From NCBI GenBank assembly GCA_028277465.1, contig JANQGF010000271.1, positions 1-35,212 of the forward strand: a stretch of 35,212 nt of DNA, given 5' to 3'. A model generated the notes under the pieces. The model ran no database searches, was not told where the DNA came from, and saw only the letters and a program-made list of their open reading frames with translations. This stretch comes from Chromatiaceae bacterium (GTDB lineage Bacteria > Pseudomonadota > Gammaproteobacteria > Chromatiales > Chromatiaceae). The position numbers and the translations under genes are program-made. Positions 1-8,804 of the stretch are shown here, in pieces (the first letter of the stretch is position 1; each line of letters begins with the position of its first letter).

Positions 1-107
1 CGGCAACCATCGACAAGCTCGCCCGCAAGCTCCGCCGTGTCTTCGACTACCTGGGCATGAGCGCAAACGCCAAACCCCGCACTGACCAAGCAGCCCCCGC
101 CGGCTAG
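1..107 (+). CDS. C-terminal fragment of an unidentified protein (runs in from left edge)
   Basis: The frame starting at base 3 is open from the window edge to a TAG at 105-107 and encodes about 34 residues: a basic, probably helical stretch (KLARKLRRVFDYLG) and then a loose Ala/Pro-rich tail. It is convergent with polA, whose stop lies 24 bp further on. The fragment is too short to assign to a family. The amphipathic basic helix could be the end of a DNA-binding or regulatory protein, but this is only a guess. No terminator hairpin is visible in the short gap to polA. Confidence 0.4.
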   Translation, partial: ATIDKLARKLRRVFDYLGMSANAKPRTDQAAPAG

Positions 108-130
108 AACGGATTTGTCGTGGGCAAGGG

Positions 131-2848
131 TTATGAGTGGGCTTCCTCCCAGTTCTCGCCGCTGCCGATGTCCACCACCAGTGGGACCGCCAGGGTCGCC
201 GCCGACTCCATGGCTGAGCGGATCCGATCGCTCGCCGTCGCGACGCTGCCCTCGGCTACCTCGAACACCAGCTCGTCATGGACCTGCATGAGCATGCGGA
301 CCGGCGGGTGCTCCAATCGGATCCACTCGCTGACCGCGATCATGGCGCGCTTGATGATGTCGGCGGCCGTACCCTGCATGGGTGCATTGATGGCGGTGCG
401 CTCGGCGGCGGCGCGACGGCTCTGATTGCTGTGGTCGATCTCGGTGAGATAGAGCCGACGCCCGAACAGGGTCTCCACATAGCGGTCCTTGCGTGCCTTG
501 GCACGGATCCGCTCCATGAAGGTCTTGACGCCGGGGTAACGCTGGAAATAGCGATCCACATAGGCCTGGGCCGCACCCCGCTCGATCCCGAGCTGGCGGG
601 CCAGCCCGAAGGCCGACATGCCATAGATGAGCCCGAAGTTGATGGCCTTGGCCGAGCGGCGCTGCTCGCTCGTGACCTCTTCGGGTGGGAGGTCCAGGAT
701 CTCGGCGGCGGTGGCGCGATGGACGTCCTGACCGCGAGCGAAGGCCGCCAGCAGGCGTTCGTCGCCGGAGAGGTGTGCCATGATCCGCAGCTCGATCTGG
801 GAGTAGTCGGCGGCGAGGAGTCGCTGTCCGGGCTCGGCGATGAAGGCGCGGCGGATGCGTCGCCCCTCCTCGGTTCGGATGGGGATGTTCTGCAGGTTGG
901 GGTCGCTGGAGGAGAGCCGTCCGGTGGCGGCGACGGCCTGATGATAGGAGGTGTGGACCCGGCCCGTCTCGGGGTTGATCATCTGGCGTAGCTTGTCGGT
1001 GTAGGTGGACTTGAGCTTGGATAGGCCCCGGTGCCGGAGAATGAGCCCGGGCAGGAGATGGCCGGCGGCGGCGAGTTGCTCCAAGACGGCCTCGGACGTC
1101 GAGGGTGCACCCTTGGGTGTCTTGGCGATCACCGGCAGACCGAGCTCCTCGAAGAAGATGGCCCCGATCTGCTTGGGTGAGCCCATGTTGAAGCGGCGGC
1201 CCGCCTGCGCATAGGCCTGGGTCTCGAGCTCGCCGATGCGTCGGCCGAGCTCCTGGCTCTGCTCGGCCAGCAGATCAGTGTCGATACGCACACCGGTGCG
1301 CTCCATCCGCGACAGGATGGGCACGAGTGGCATCTCGACCGATCGATAGAGCTGGGCGAGGGAGGGGGTCGACTCGAGCCGCGGCCAGAGGTTGCGATGC
1401 AGCCGCAGGCTGATGTCTGCGTCCTCGGCCGCGTAATGGCCGGCCTGCTCCAAGGGGATCTGGTCGAAGGTGAGCTGTTTGACGCCTTTGCCCGCAATGT
1501 CCTCGAAATGGACCGTGTCGTAATCCAGATACTTCTTGGCCAATGAGTCCATGTCGTGCCGCGTCGCGGTGCTGTCGAGCACATAGCTCGCGAGCATGGT
1601 GTCGTGCCGGACGCCACGCATTTCGATCCCGTAGCGGGCCAGTATGCTCATGTCGTATTTGAGATTCTGCCCAACCTTGGCGCGTTCCGCGTCTTGCAGC
1701 AGGGGTTTCAGCCGGTTCAGAACGGCGTCTCGTTCGAGCTGGTTCGGGGCCCCCGGATAGGCGTGAGCCAGCGGGACATAGGCGGCCTGGCCAGGCGCGA
1801 CGGCGAACGACAGGCCCACCAGCTCGGCACGCATGTAGTCGAGGCTAGTCGTCTCGGTGTCGAAGGCGAAAAGCTCGGCGGCCTCGAGCCGCGCCACCCA
1901 GGTCTCGAAGTCATCCGGGGCGAGTATCAGCCCATAGTCGGCCTGGACCGGGGCCGCGGAGCTGGTGTCATCCCCCGATGCCGCATCCTGGGTCCCCTCA
2001 TCCAGGGTCGCGAGCAGACGGCGGGACTCGAGACGTCGGTACCAACCACGTAGCGTCTCTCGGTCGGGCGGTGCCGGCCGGAGATCCTCGGGGCCCTGAT
2101 CGAGCTCGACATCCCGTTTGATGCGGGTGAGTTCGCGCGCCAGCGGTAGCTGATCGAGCGCGGCACGCAGATTCTCTCCCAGCTTGCCCGAGACAGCACC
2201 CGCGTTGGCGATCACGCCATCCAGATCGCCGTATTCCGCAATCAATCGGGCGGCGGTCTTGGGACCGCATTTGGGCACGCCGGGGATGTTGTCGACGCTG
2301 TCGCCGGTGAGGCTGAGATAGTCGACGATGCGTTCGGGTGGGACGCCGAACTTCTCCCTGACGCCATCCGGGTCCAAGAGGCGATCGGTCATGGTATTGG
2401 CCAGGGTGACATGCTCGCCGACCAGCTGGGCCATGTCCTTGTCGCCAGTTGAGATCAGGGTCTGGATGCCCTGGGCCGCAGCCTGGGTCGCGAGGGTCCC
2501 GATGACATCGTCGGCTTCCACGCCAGGTACGACCAGCAATGGTAGCCCCATTGCCCGGATGACCGCCTGAAGGGGCTGGATCTGCTCGCGCAGATCCTCC
2601 GGCATGGGGGGGCGATGCGCCTTGTAGTCCGGATAGAGGTCGTTGCGGAAGCTCCTGCGGGCGGCGTCGAAGACCACCCCGATATAGTCAGGTTGGTGCT
2701 CGCCGATCAGCTTGCGCAGCATGTTGAGCACGCCCACGAGGGCGCCGGTCGCCTCGCCCTTGGAGTTGGTCAGTTTGGGCAGGGCGTGATAGGCGCGAAA
2801 GAGGTAGCCCGAGGCGTCGACCAGGATCAAAGGATACCTTGTTTCCAT
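131..2848 (-). CDS. polA: DNA polymerase I
   Basis: 905 residues, close to the usual length of about 930. It fills gaps and removes RNA primers in replication and repair. The N-terminal 5'-3' exonuclease (FEN-like) domain covers about residues 1-290. The 3'-5' proofreading domain keeps its first acidic motif (FDTETTSLDY, about 330). The polymerase domain has motif A (ADYSQIELR), motif B (RRSAKAINFGLIYGM) and motif C (QVHDELVFE), so all three enzyme activities look intact. The ATG at 2848 is preceded by AGGAGAG at about 7 nt. That ribosome site overlaps the stop codon of the upstream GGDEF-EAL gene 12 bp away on the same strand, so polA is probably co-transcribed and perhaps translationally coupled with a signalling gene. 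This is an unusual neighbourhood for polA. Identification is secure. Confidence 0.98.
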   Translation of the reverse strand: METRYPLILVDASGYLFRAYHALPKLTNSKGEATGALVGVLNMLRKLIGEHQPDYIGVVFDAARRSFRNDLYPDYKAHRPPMPEDLREQIQPLQAVIRAMGLPLLVVPGVEADDVIGTLATQAAAQGIQTLISTGDKDMAQLVGEHVTLANTMTDRLLDPDGVREKFGVPPERIVDYLSLTGDSVDNIPGVPKCGPKTAARLIAEYGDLDGVIANAGAVSGKLGENLRAALDQLPLARELTRIKRDVELDQGPEDLRPAPPDRETLRGWYRRLESRRLLATLDEGTQDAASGDDTSSAAPVQADYGLILAPDDFETWVARLEAAELFAFDTETTSLDYMRAELVGLSFAVAPGQAAYVPLAHAYPGAPNQLERDAVLNRLKPLLQDAERAKVGQNLKYDMSILARYGIEMRGVRHDTMLASYVLDSTATRHDMDSLAKKYLDYDTVHFEDIAGKGVKQLTFDQIPLEQAGHYAAEDADISLRLHRNLWPRLESTPSLAQLYRSVEMPLVPILSRMERTGVRIDTDLLAEQSQELGRRIGELETQAYAQAGRRFNMGSPKQIGAIFFEELGLPVIAKTPKGAPSTSEAVLEQLAAAGHLLPGLILRHRGLSKLKSTYTDKLRQMINPETGRVHTSYHQAVAATGRLSSSDPNLQNIPIRTEEGRRIRRAFIAEPGQRLLAADYSQIELRIMAHLSGDERLLAAFARGQDVHRATAAEILDLPPEEVTSEQRRSAKAINFGLIYGMSAFGLARQLGIERGAAQAYVDRYFQRYPGVKTFMERIRAKARKDRYVETLFGRRLYLTEIDHSNQSRRAAAERTAINAPMQGTAADIIKRAMIAVSEWIRLEHPPVRMLMQVHDELVFEVAEGSVATASDRIRSAMESAATLAVPLVVDIGSGENWEEAHS

Positions 2849-2860
2849 TGCATGTCTCTC

Positions 2861-5344
2861 CTATTGGAGCAAGGCCTGCAACCGCGCGAGGAAGGCGTCC
2901 CTCAGCTCAGTCAACTCACCTAATCGTCCCCTTGCCTCGGCGTCACGGCCATGCGCGTGGAGGTCGAGCAACTCCCTCGCCAGATCGTGTAAAAGCCGAT
3001 GCAACCGATCGATATCCTCGAAGGCAGGGTGGGTCTGTCCCTCGCCGCTCAACCACTGACCGAAACGGCATTGGTCGTGTCGATCATCCGCGGGCGGCGT
3101 CTCCCGGTTTCCCCGGACGAGCCCCTCGATGGCCTGGATCCAGGCTCGGTGCTCGACCGTGGCGAAATGCACCTGCAGGTCGTCGCGACCCACCGGCGAG
3201 AGCAGCGCCCAGGAGGGATGGGGTCGCCAGCTCGCGACCCATGCCGGGAGTTGGTTGCCGGGCATGGGCCGAGCGATGCCATAGCCTTGACCGAGTTCGC
3301 AGCCGAGCCGGAGCAATAGCTCGCCATGGGCCGCGGTCTCCACGCCCTCGGCGATGGGCACACGGCGAAAGGTCGCGGCCAGGCCAAGGACACCTTCCAC
3401 GATGGCCAAGTCCTCCGGATCCGTGAGCATGTCGCGCACGAAGCTCTGGTCGACCTTGATCTGCTCGGCCGGAAGGTGTCGTAGATAGGTCAGCGAGGAA
3501 TAGCCGGTGCCGAAATCGTCCAGCGCGAAGCTCACACCGATCGCCTTGCAGTCATTCATGATTCCGCATACGTGCGGCATGTCATTGAGCGCCCGGGTCT
3601 CCACGACCTCGATCTCCAGGGTCCCGCGCTCCAGATCCGGGTGCCCATTCAAACGGTCTTGTAGCCGTTGCACGAAATCGGGCTGTTGGAGATGGCGTGC
3701 GTCGACGTTCACGCTCACCTGGAGGTGCAACCCCTGGTCGCGCCAAGCCTCGACCTGATTCAGGGCCGTGGCCATGACCCACTCGCCGAGCTCGACCGCG
3801 AGAGGATGCCCCTCGACCATGGGCAGAAACTCGGCCGGCGGCAACAAGCCACGCTGCGGATGGTTCCAGCGGACCAAGGCCTCGGCACCCACGACCTGCC
3901 CAGTACGCATATTCACCTTTGGCTGATAATGGAGCACCAGCTCATCCGCGCTCAGTGCACGCGCGATTCGCTCCAGGCTCTCTTGGAGACCGCGCGCGGC
4001 ACGATCCTGCACATCGTCGAACAGGTGATAACGGTTCTTTCCAGCCATCTTGGCCTGATACATGGCCTGGTCGGCTTGGCGCAGCAGCTGGTCCGCGTCC
4101 AAGGGTACGGCCTGGGGATAGAAGGTGACCCCGAGGCTGGCAGAGACCTGGAGCACGACGTCCCCCACCTGAACGGGCGCGGCGGCGGCGTTCAAGAGGC
4201 GCTCGAGCAGGCTCACCACCGCTGCGGGGTCACCGAGGTCGCTGGCGACGATGACGAACTCATCGCCACCGAGACGCGCCAGGGTATCGCTTGCGCGCAA
4301 GGCAAGGCTGACCTGGTGAGAGACCGCCACCAGTAGCCGATCACCGGCCTCGTGACCATGGGCATCGTTGATGGCCTTGAAGCCGTCCAGATCAAGATAA
4401 GCGACCGCGAGCCGATGCCCTTGGCGTTGGGCGCGAATCATCGCCCGGTGCAGTCGGTCGGCCAGCAAGGCCCGGTTCGGGAGGTTGGTCAAGGGGTCAT
4501 AGTGGGCAAGGTGCTCCAGTCTCTGCTGCTGTTCCTTCTCGCGGGTGATGTCGGAGAAGAGGCCGACATAATGGCGCGTCCGCCCTCGTGCATCCCGCAC
4601 GGCAGTGACGGTCAATAGGGCAAGGAAGAGCGTGCCGTCCTTGCGGCGGTTCCAGATCTCGCCATGCCACTGCCCGCGACTGAGCAGGCCGTCCCAGAAG
4701 GTCCCATAGAACTCCGGCGGATGTCGGCCCGATTGGAGGATCCGAGGATTCTGGCCAACGGCTTCGTCCCGACTATAGCGCGTGATTCTGGTTAAGGCGT
4801 CGTTGACGTCGAGAATGGTCCCGTCGAGGCCGGTGATGAGGATCGCCTCGCGGGCGTGGGTGAAGACCGTGGCCGCCAAGCGGGCCTCGGTATCGCGCAG
4901 ATGACGCAGGATGGCGTGGCGGATCGCTCTGCGCAGCGTGTCGGCCTCGGTGCCCTTGGCCAGGTAGTCGTCCGCCCCGCACTCGATGGCCGCTGCGATC
5001 GCGCATTGGTCCTCGAGTCCAGTCAGCACCACCACCGGTACATCCGAAACGAGACGGCGGCAACGCTCGACCGTGGCCACGCCGCTGGAGTCAGGCAGGT
5101 TGAGGTCGAGCAGCACGATATCGGGGTGCAGATCCTCGCGATCGATCAGCTGGGTCGCCTCTTCAAGGGTGGCGGCCAAGTGAACGACGAAGCTACACGC
5201 GCCCGGCTCGGTCAATTGCCACCGGATCAAGTGTGCGTCCCCCGGCTCGTCCTCGACGATGAGTACGACCGCCGAGCGGTCGGGCGAGATGAAGCCGCCG
5301 CAATCCCTCAGGGGAGAGGCTTGTGGTTGGTCTGGGCCACTCAA
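2861..5344 (-). CDS. Response regulator REC-PAS-GGDEF-EAL-CZB (c-di-GMP turnover, zinc-binding tail)
   Basis: 827 residues in five parts. The receiver (about 25-145) has phospho-acceptor D80 in VLLDLNLP. A PAS domain follows (about 155-270). GGDEF is intact at 359-363, with an RxxD product-inhibition site (RASD, 350-353) five residues before it. EAL is intact (EALVRW, 488-493) with DDFGTGYSS downstream. The C-terminal CZB (chemoreceptor zinc-binding) domain has H732-x-W, C759-x-F-G-x-W and H782-x3-H786, the 3-His/1-Cys zinc signature. Cyclase and phosphodiesterase could both be active, gated by phosphorylation and zinc. The start is TTG: GGAG lies 7 nt upstream, and an in-frame stop (the TGA of the preceding receiver gene) lies just before it, so no upstream start is possible. 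It sits 12 bp after the receiver gene and 12 bp before polA. Confidence 0.93.
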   Translation of the reverse strand: MSGPDQPQASPLRDCGGFISPDRSAVVLIVEDEPGDAHLIRWQLTEPGACSFVVHLAATLEEATQLIDREDLHPDIVLLDLNLPDSSGVATVERCRRLVSDVPVVVLTGLEDQCAIAAAIECGADDYLAKGTEADTLRRAIRHAILRHLRDTEARLAATVFTHAREAILITGLDGTILDVNDALTRITRYSRDEAVGQNPRILQSGRHPPEFYGTFWDGLLSRGQWHGEIWNRRKDGTLFLALLTVTAVRDARGRTRHYVGLFSDITREKEQQQRLEHLAHYDPLTNLPNRALLADRLHRAMIRAQRQGHRLAVAYLDLDGFKAINDAHGHEAGDRLLVAVSHQVSLALRASDTLARLGGDEFVIVASDLGDPAAVVSLLERLLNAAAAPVQVGDVVLQVSASLGVTFYPQAVPLDADQLLRQADQAMYQAKMAGKNRYHLFDDVQDRAARGLQESLERIARALSADELVLHYQPKVNMRTGQVVGAEALVRWNHPQRGLLPPAEFLPMVEGHPLAVELGEWVMATALNQVEAWRDQGLHLQVSVNVDARHLQQPDFVQRLQDRLNGHPDLERGTLEIEVVETRALNDMPHVCGIMNDCKAIGVSFALDDFGTGYSSLTYLRHLPAEQIKVDQSFVRDMLTDPEDLAIVEGVLGLAATFRRVPIAEGVETAAHGELLLRLGCELGQGYGIARPMPGNQLPAWVASWRPHPSWALLSPVGRDDLQVHFATVEHRAWIQAIEGLVRGNRETPPADDRHDQCRFGQWLSGEGQTHPAFEDIDRLHRLLHDLARELLDLHAHGRDAEARGRLGELTELRDAFLARLQALLQ

Positions 5345-5356
5345 ATCGTCATCTCC

Positions 5357-5803
5357 TCAACCTTGGCGGGCCGGATGCCGCACCAGCGCGATCCAGTAAT
5401 CACACAGCTTGCGAACCGCCTCGACGAAGACATCGACGTCCAGCGGCTTGACGACGAAACCGGATGCGCCGAGGTCGTAGGAGGCCAGGATGTCGCTCTG
5501 GGCCTCGGAGGTGGTCAGCACCACGACCGGAATGCTGCGTAGACCAGGGATGGATTTCATCCTTTGAAGGAACTGGAGTCCAGGCATGCGAGGCATGTCG
5601 AGATCGAGCAGGATCAGGTCCGGATGGGGTACATCCGCGTAGGGCGTCTCGCCTTGGAGAAAGGCGAGCGCCTCGACTCCGTCGCGCACATGGTGCAGCT
5701 TGACTGGCAACCGACCTTCCGCGAACGCCATGTGGGCCAGATGGGCATCCGCCGGCTCGTCTTCGACCAGCAAGAGGTTGAACAAGGATTGCTCGAGGGT
5801 CAT
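5357..5803 (-). CDS. Single-domain response regulator (CheY/Rcp1-like)
   Basis: 148 residues, one receiver domain and no output domain. The acidic pocket (VEDEPAD, 13-19), phospho-acceptor D67 (LILLDLDMP), conserved Thr (VVLTTS) and Lys (FVVKPLD) are all present. The long loop before the phosphorylated Asp and the F(L/V)..K end are typical of Rcp1-like receivers that partner with phytochrome-class histidine kinases. It lies between the kinase (72 bp upstream) and the REC-GGDEF-EAL protein (12 bp downstream), all in one direction. It is therefore a likely phosphate acceptor from that kinase, acting either as a shuttle or by competing with the receiver of the downstream protein. The partner is inferred from position only. 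Confidence 0.93.
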   Translation of the reverse strand: MTLEQSLFNLLLVEDEPADAHLAHMAFAEGRLPVKLHHVRDGVEALAFLQGETPYADVPHPDLILLDLDMPRMPGLQFLQRMKSIPGLRSIPVVVLTTSEAQSDILASYDLGASGFVVKPLDVDVFVEAVRKLCDYWIALVRHPARQG

Positions 5804-5875
5804 GGCTGATCACCGGCGATCCGCTCATTGGCTAAAGCATAACCGCCTTTGCCACGAAAGTACGCTGCAGGCGCT

Positions 5876-8578
5876 TCAGCCCGCCCTTTGCAGTGTGAAC
5901 CGGAAGCGGCTACCGCGCCCTGCGCCTCTCGATTCCACCCAGATGCGCCCGCCATGTCGATCCAGGATCTTGCGACAAACCGCCAGTCCAATGCCGGTAC
6001 CTTCGTAGGTTTCGCGGCCGTGCAGGCGTTGAAAGAGCTTGAACAGATGCTCGAATTGGGTCGGGTCGATACCAATGCCATTGTCCTCGACGCAGAACTG
6101 CCAGAACTCGGCGTTTGACGCCACGCTCAGGGTCACCAGGGGTCGGCGCTCTCGCGCCCGATATTTGATGGCGTTGCCGATCAGATTCTGGAACAGCCGG
6201 GTCAACTCGTTGCGGTTGGCAAGGACCCGAGGCCAGTCGCCCTCCAGCCTGATCTCGGCCTGGGCCTCCGCGATCGCCGGTCCGAGAAACCTGAGCGCCT
6301 CCTCGATCGCGCCACGGCTCTCGATCGGCGCCAACGGCTCGTCCATGCGTCCTACCCGCGAATACTCGAGCAAAGAGACCAACATCTGATCCATGCGCAC
6401 GGCTCCCTCGGTGACGAATCCCATCATTTGGCGCGTTTCCTCGTCCAGGTGTGGGTCCAACCGCCGCTGGAGGAGTTGCACATAGCTGTTGACCATGCGC
6501 AGCGGCTGCCGGAGATCGTGCGAGGCGATGTAGGCGCACTGCTCCAGCTCGGCGTTGGAGCGGGCCAACTGCTCATGTTGCTCGGCGAGCGCCTGCTCGG
6601 CCCGCTTGCGCTCGGTGATGTCGACGACGAGTCCGACAAAATTGATGGGTGTTCCCCGCTGGTCGCGGACGGCCGAGGCGGCGATGTCCACCCACAGCAA
6701 CTTACCGGACTTGGTGAGATAGCGCTTCTCGAGCCGGTACTCGTCGCGCGCCCCCTCTTCGATCTCATCGAGCAACCCGACTTCTATTGCCAGATCATCC
6801 GGGTGAGTGAAGCAGGCGAAGTTCATGCCTCGCAGCTCCTCGAGACGATATTCCACCAGCTTGGCGAAACAGGCGTTGACTTTGATCAGGTTGCCTTCTC
6901 GGTCTGTGAAGGCGATACCCGCGTTGGCGCGCTCGAAGATGCTGCGTAGACGCTCCTCCGAGGCGCGCAGTGCCTGATCGGTCATCACCTGGGCGGTGAT
7001 GTCCTGCACGGTGCCAATGCCTGCCCACAACCGGCCTTCGGTGTCGAACAACAGCTCGGCCTGCTCGCGAACCCATTTGGTCCCGTCGCCGACCAGGATG
7101 CGATGATCGATCGCATACTCGGCTCCCTTCAGGGTCGCCCGCCAGGCTGCGTCGACCGAGGCGCGATCGTCCGGGTGGACACACTTCAGAAAGACCTCGT
7201 AGGACAGCGGTGTACGCGCGTCTACCCCGAAGATTCGGTAGGTCTCCTCCGACCACTCGAGGCGATGGCCGGCTAGATCCAGGTGCCAGCTTCCGATGCG
7301 AGCCACCTTCTGGGCGCGCTCGAGATTCCTCTCGCTCTCCTCGTAGCGGCTCTGGCTCTCGCGCAGCGCCCGGGTACGCTCGGTCACTCGTTCCTCCAAG
7401 CGCGTCTGCTCTTCTGCCAACCGATCGGCCATTCGGTTGAAGCTCGTGGCCAACCCGCGTAACTCGCGGCACCCGGCGATGGCCGCGCGCTCGCCCAGAT
7501 CGCCCGCGGCGATGCGTCGTGTCGCGGCAGCCAGGCGTTGGATCGGATGGCTAAGGCTGCGGCCAAACCAAAAGGCAGCCGTACCGGCGAGGAGCAGGAA
7601 CAGCGCGAGTGTGGTCAGGCTGTCGTCTCGCAGCCGACGGGCGGGTGCGAGTGCCTCCTGTGCGTCCATTTTGACCACCATGCCCCAGCCCAATGCGGGC
7701 AGGTGGCGCCAGGCGGCGGCGACCTCGTTCAGGGCATAGTCCCAGGTCAGTCCGCTGCCATGTGTGCCCTCGAGGGCGGCCTGCGTCGTTGGGGGTGTCC
7801 TCTCGAGTGCCATCCTGGGATGCAAGGCGGCGTCCTGCCGATGGCGAAGCGGCCCGATATAGAGCGCTTGGCCTTGATCGGCCTGCGCCAGCACCGTCTC
7901 GCCGGTCTGCCCCAGGCTTGTGGTGTCGCTGGCGACCGCGATCAAGTTATCCAGGTCGAGTCGCAGGACCAGCGTACCGAGCAGTTGACCCGCGGCGAGC
8001 ACGGGGGAGACCAGTAAGATGACCGGCTGGCCGTCGGACGCGGTGTGGAGTGCGGCGGGCGTGGTCTGGCCTTCCGAAAGCGCGATGGCCTCGCGGTATG
8101 CGCGTGCAAGCTGGGTGTCGCCATCCTGGCCGCTGAAGGGGTTGGTACCGGGATCGGCCTCGCGTGGAAAGGAGAACAGGAGATTGCCGGAGGTGTCGAC
8201 GAGCATGAGATCCTCGTAGTCACCCGCGTCGAAGAGGGCCTGGAGATCAGCACGGAAACTCGCCACGGCCGAATCCGAGGTGCTGCGTCCCTGCGCGAGC
8301 CCCGCGGATGTCCGCATCGCTTCGCGGGTGGCGGTCGCCATCGCAAGCACACGGCTGTCGGTGAGACGCTCGTTCAAATAGGCGTCGATCTGGTCTACCT
8401 TCTTGTCAGCGATGGATGACAGATTGAGCAGGGTGGTCTCCCGCAGGGACTGCTCGAAGGCGAGCAAGTGCAGCCCGGCCAGCCCCGCGAGGGGCAAGGC
8501 GGAGAGGAGTAGAAAGGCCGACATCAGGCGGACGAGAAGGCGCTTTCCGTCCTCTGCGCTGCGGTCGTTGCGGCTCAT
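5876..8578 (-). CDS. Membrane sensor histidine kinase dCache-HAMP-PAS-PAS-HisKA-HATPase
   Basis: 900 residues from the chosen start. TM1 is at about 18-38. An extracytoplasmic dCache-like region is followed by TM2 and a HAMP linker (LSHPIQRLAAATRRIAAGD). Two PAS domains follow, the first of the PAS_3 type (KVARIGSWHLDL). The dimerisation/phospho-acceptor helix is ASHDLRQPL with His about 687. The ATPase domain has N-box NLIGNAIKY (about 797-805), DNGIGID and GTGIGLAV. The HDLRQPL form of the H-box is that of phytochrome-like kinases, in line with the Rcp1-like receiver next door. The frame is open upstream to 8719, but ATG 8578 is preferred: GAGG lies 6-7 nt upstream and the membrane segment then sits near the N-terminus. 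First gene of the minus-strand unit that ends in polA. The ligand is unknown. Confidence 0.92.
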   Translation of the reverse strand: MSRNDRSAEDGKRLLVRLMSAFLLLSALPLAGLAGLHLLAFEQSLRETTLLNLSSIADKKVDQIDAYLNERLTDSRVLAMATATREAMRTSAGLAQGRSTSDSAVASFRADLQALFDAGDYEDLMLVDTSGNLLFSFPREADPGTNPFSGQDGDTQLARAYREAIALSEGQTTPAALHTASDGQPVILLVSPVLAAGQLLGTLVLRLDLDNLIAVASDTTSLGQTGETVLAQADQGQALYIGPLRHRQDAALHPRMALERTPPTTQAALEGTHGSGLTWDYALNEVAAAWRHLPALGWGMVVKMDAQEALAPARRLRDDSLTTLALFLLLAGTAAFWFGRSLSHPIQRLAAATRRIAAGDLGERAAIAGCRELRGLATSFNRMADRLAEEQTRLEERVTERTRALRESQSRYEESERNLERAQKVARIGSWHLDLAGHRLEWSEETYRIFGVDARTPLSYEVFLKCVHPDDRASVDAAWRATLKGAEYAIDHRILVGDGTKWVREQAELLFDTEGRLWAGIGTVQDITAQVMTDQALRASEERLRSIFERANAGIAFTDREGNLIKVNACFAKLVEYRLEELRGMNFACFTHPDDLAIEVGLLDEIEEGARDEYRLEKRYLTKSGKLLWVDIAASAVRDQRGTPINFVGLVVDITERKRAEQALAEQHEQLARSNAELEQCAYIASHDLRQPLRMVNSYVQLLQRRLDPHLDEETRQMMGFVTEGAVRMDQMLVSLLEYSRVGRMDEPLAPIESRGAIEEALRFLGPAIAEAQAEIRLEGDWPRVLANRNELTRLFQNLIGNAIKYRARERRPLVTLSVASNAEFWQFCVEDNGIGIDPTQFEHLFKLFQRLHGRETYEGTGIGLAVCRKILDRHGGRIWVESRGAGRGSRFRFTLQRAG

Positions 8579-8804
8579 CGAGGGCCTCGGGTCAGGGTCT
8601 GCCATGCCTCGCGGCAGCGATCGGTTCGCCAAGGCCCGGGACGCAGCCGGCGGCTCGATGCCTCGATCTCGGCGAACTGTGCCATCGAGCCCGACAGCTG
8701 TCCGGTTGGCCCCGGCCAATCAATCTGCGATGCTACGCCCAGGGTCATACCGGCCTCTGGTGAATAAGATAAACCTGCCCAGAGGAACAACCTGGCCAGA
8801 TGGC
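8579..8804. promoter_or_regulatory. Divergent intergenic region between the kinase and the GGDEF-EAL gene
   Basis: These 226 bp separate two divergent sensory genes and must hold promoters for both. Frames are open through it on both strands, but they show no recognisable domain and low-complexity Arg/Pro/Ser composition, so they are taken as GC-driven. No clear -10/-35 pair or inverted repeat could be picked out by eye. A locally AT-richer stretch at 8761-8772, just before AGAGGA (8781-8786), is the likeliest leader for the plus-strand gene. Confidence 0.4.

Noticed and set aside
8403-8804. N-terminal extension of 134 codons on the membrane GGDEF-EAL protein
   Set aside because: It overlaps the kinase gene start antisense and is low-complexity; the protein begins sensibly just before TM1 from ATG 8805.
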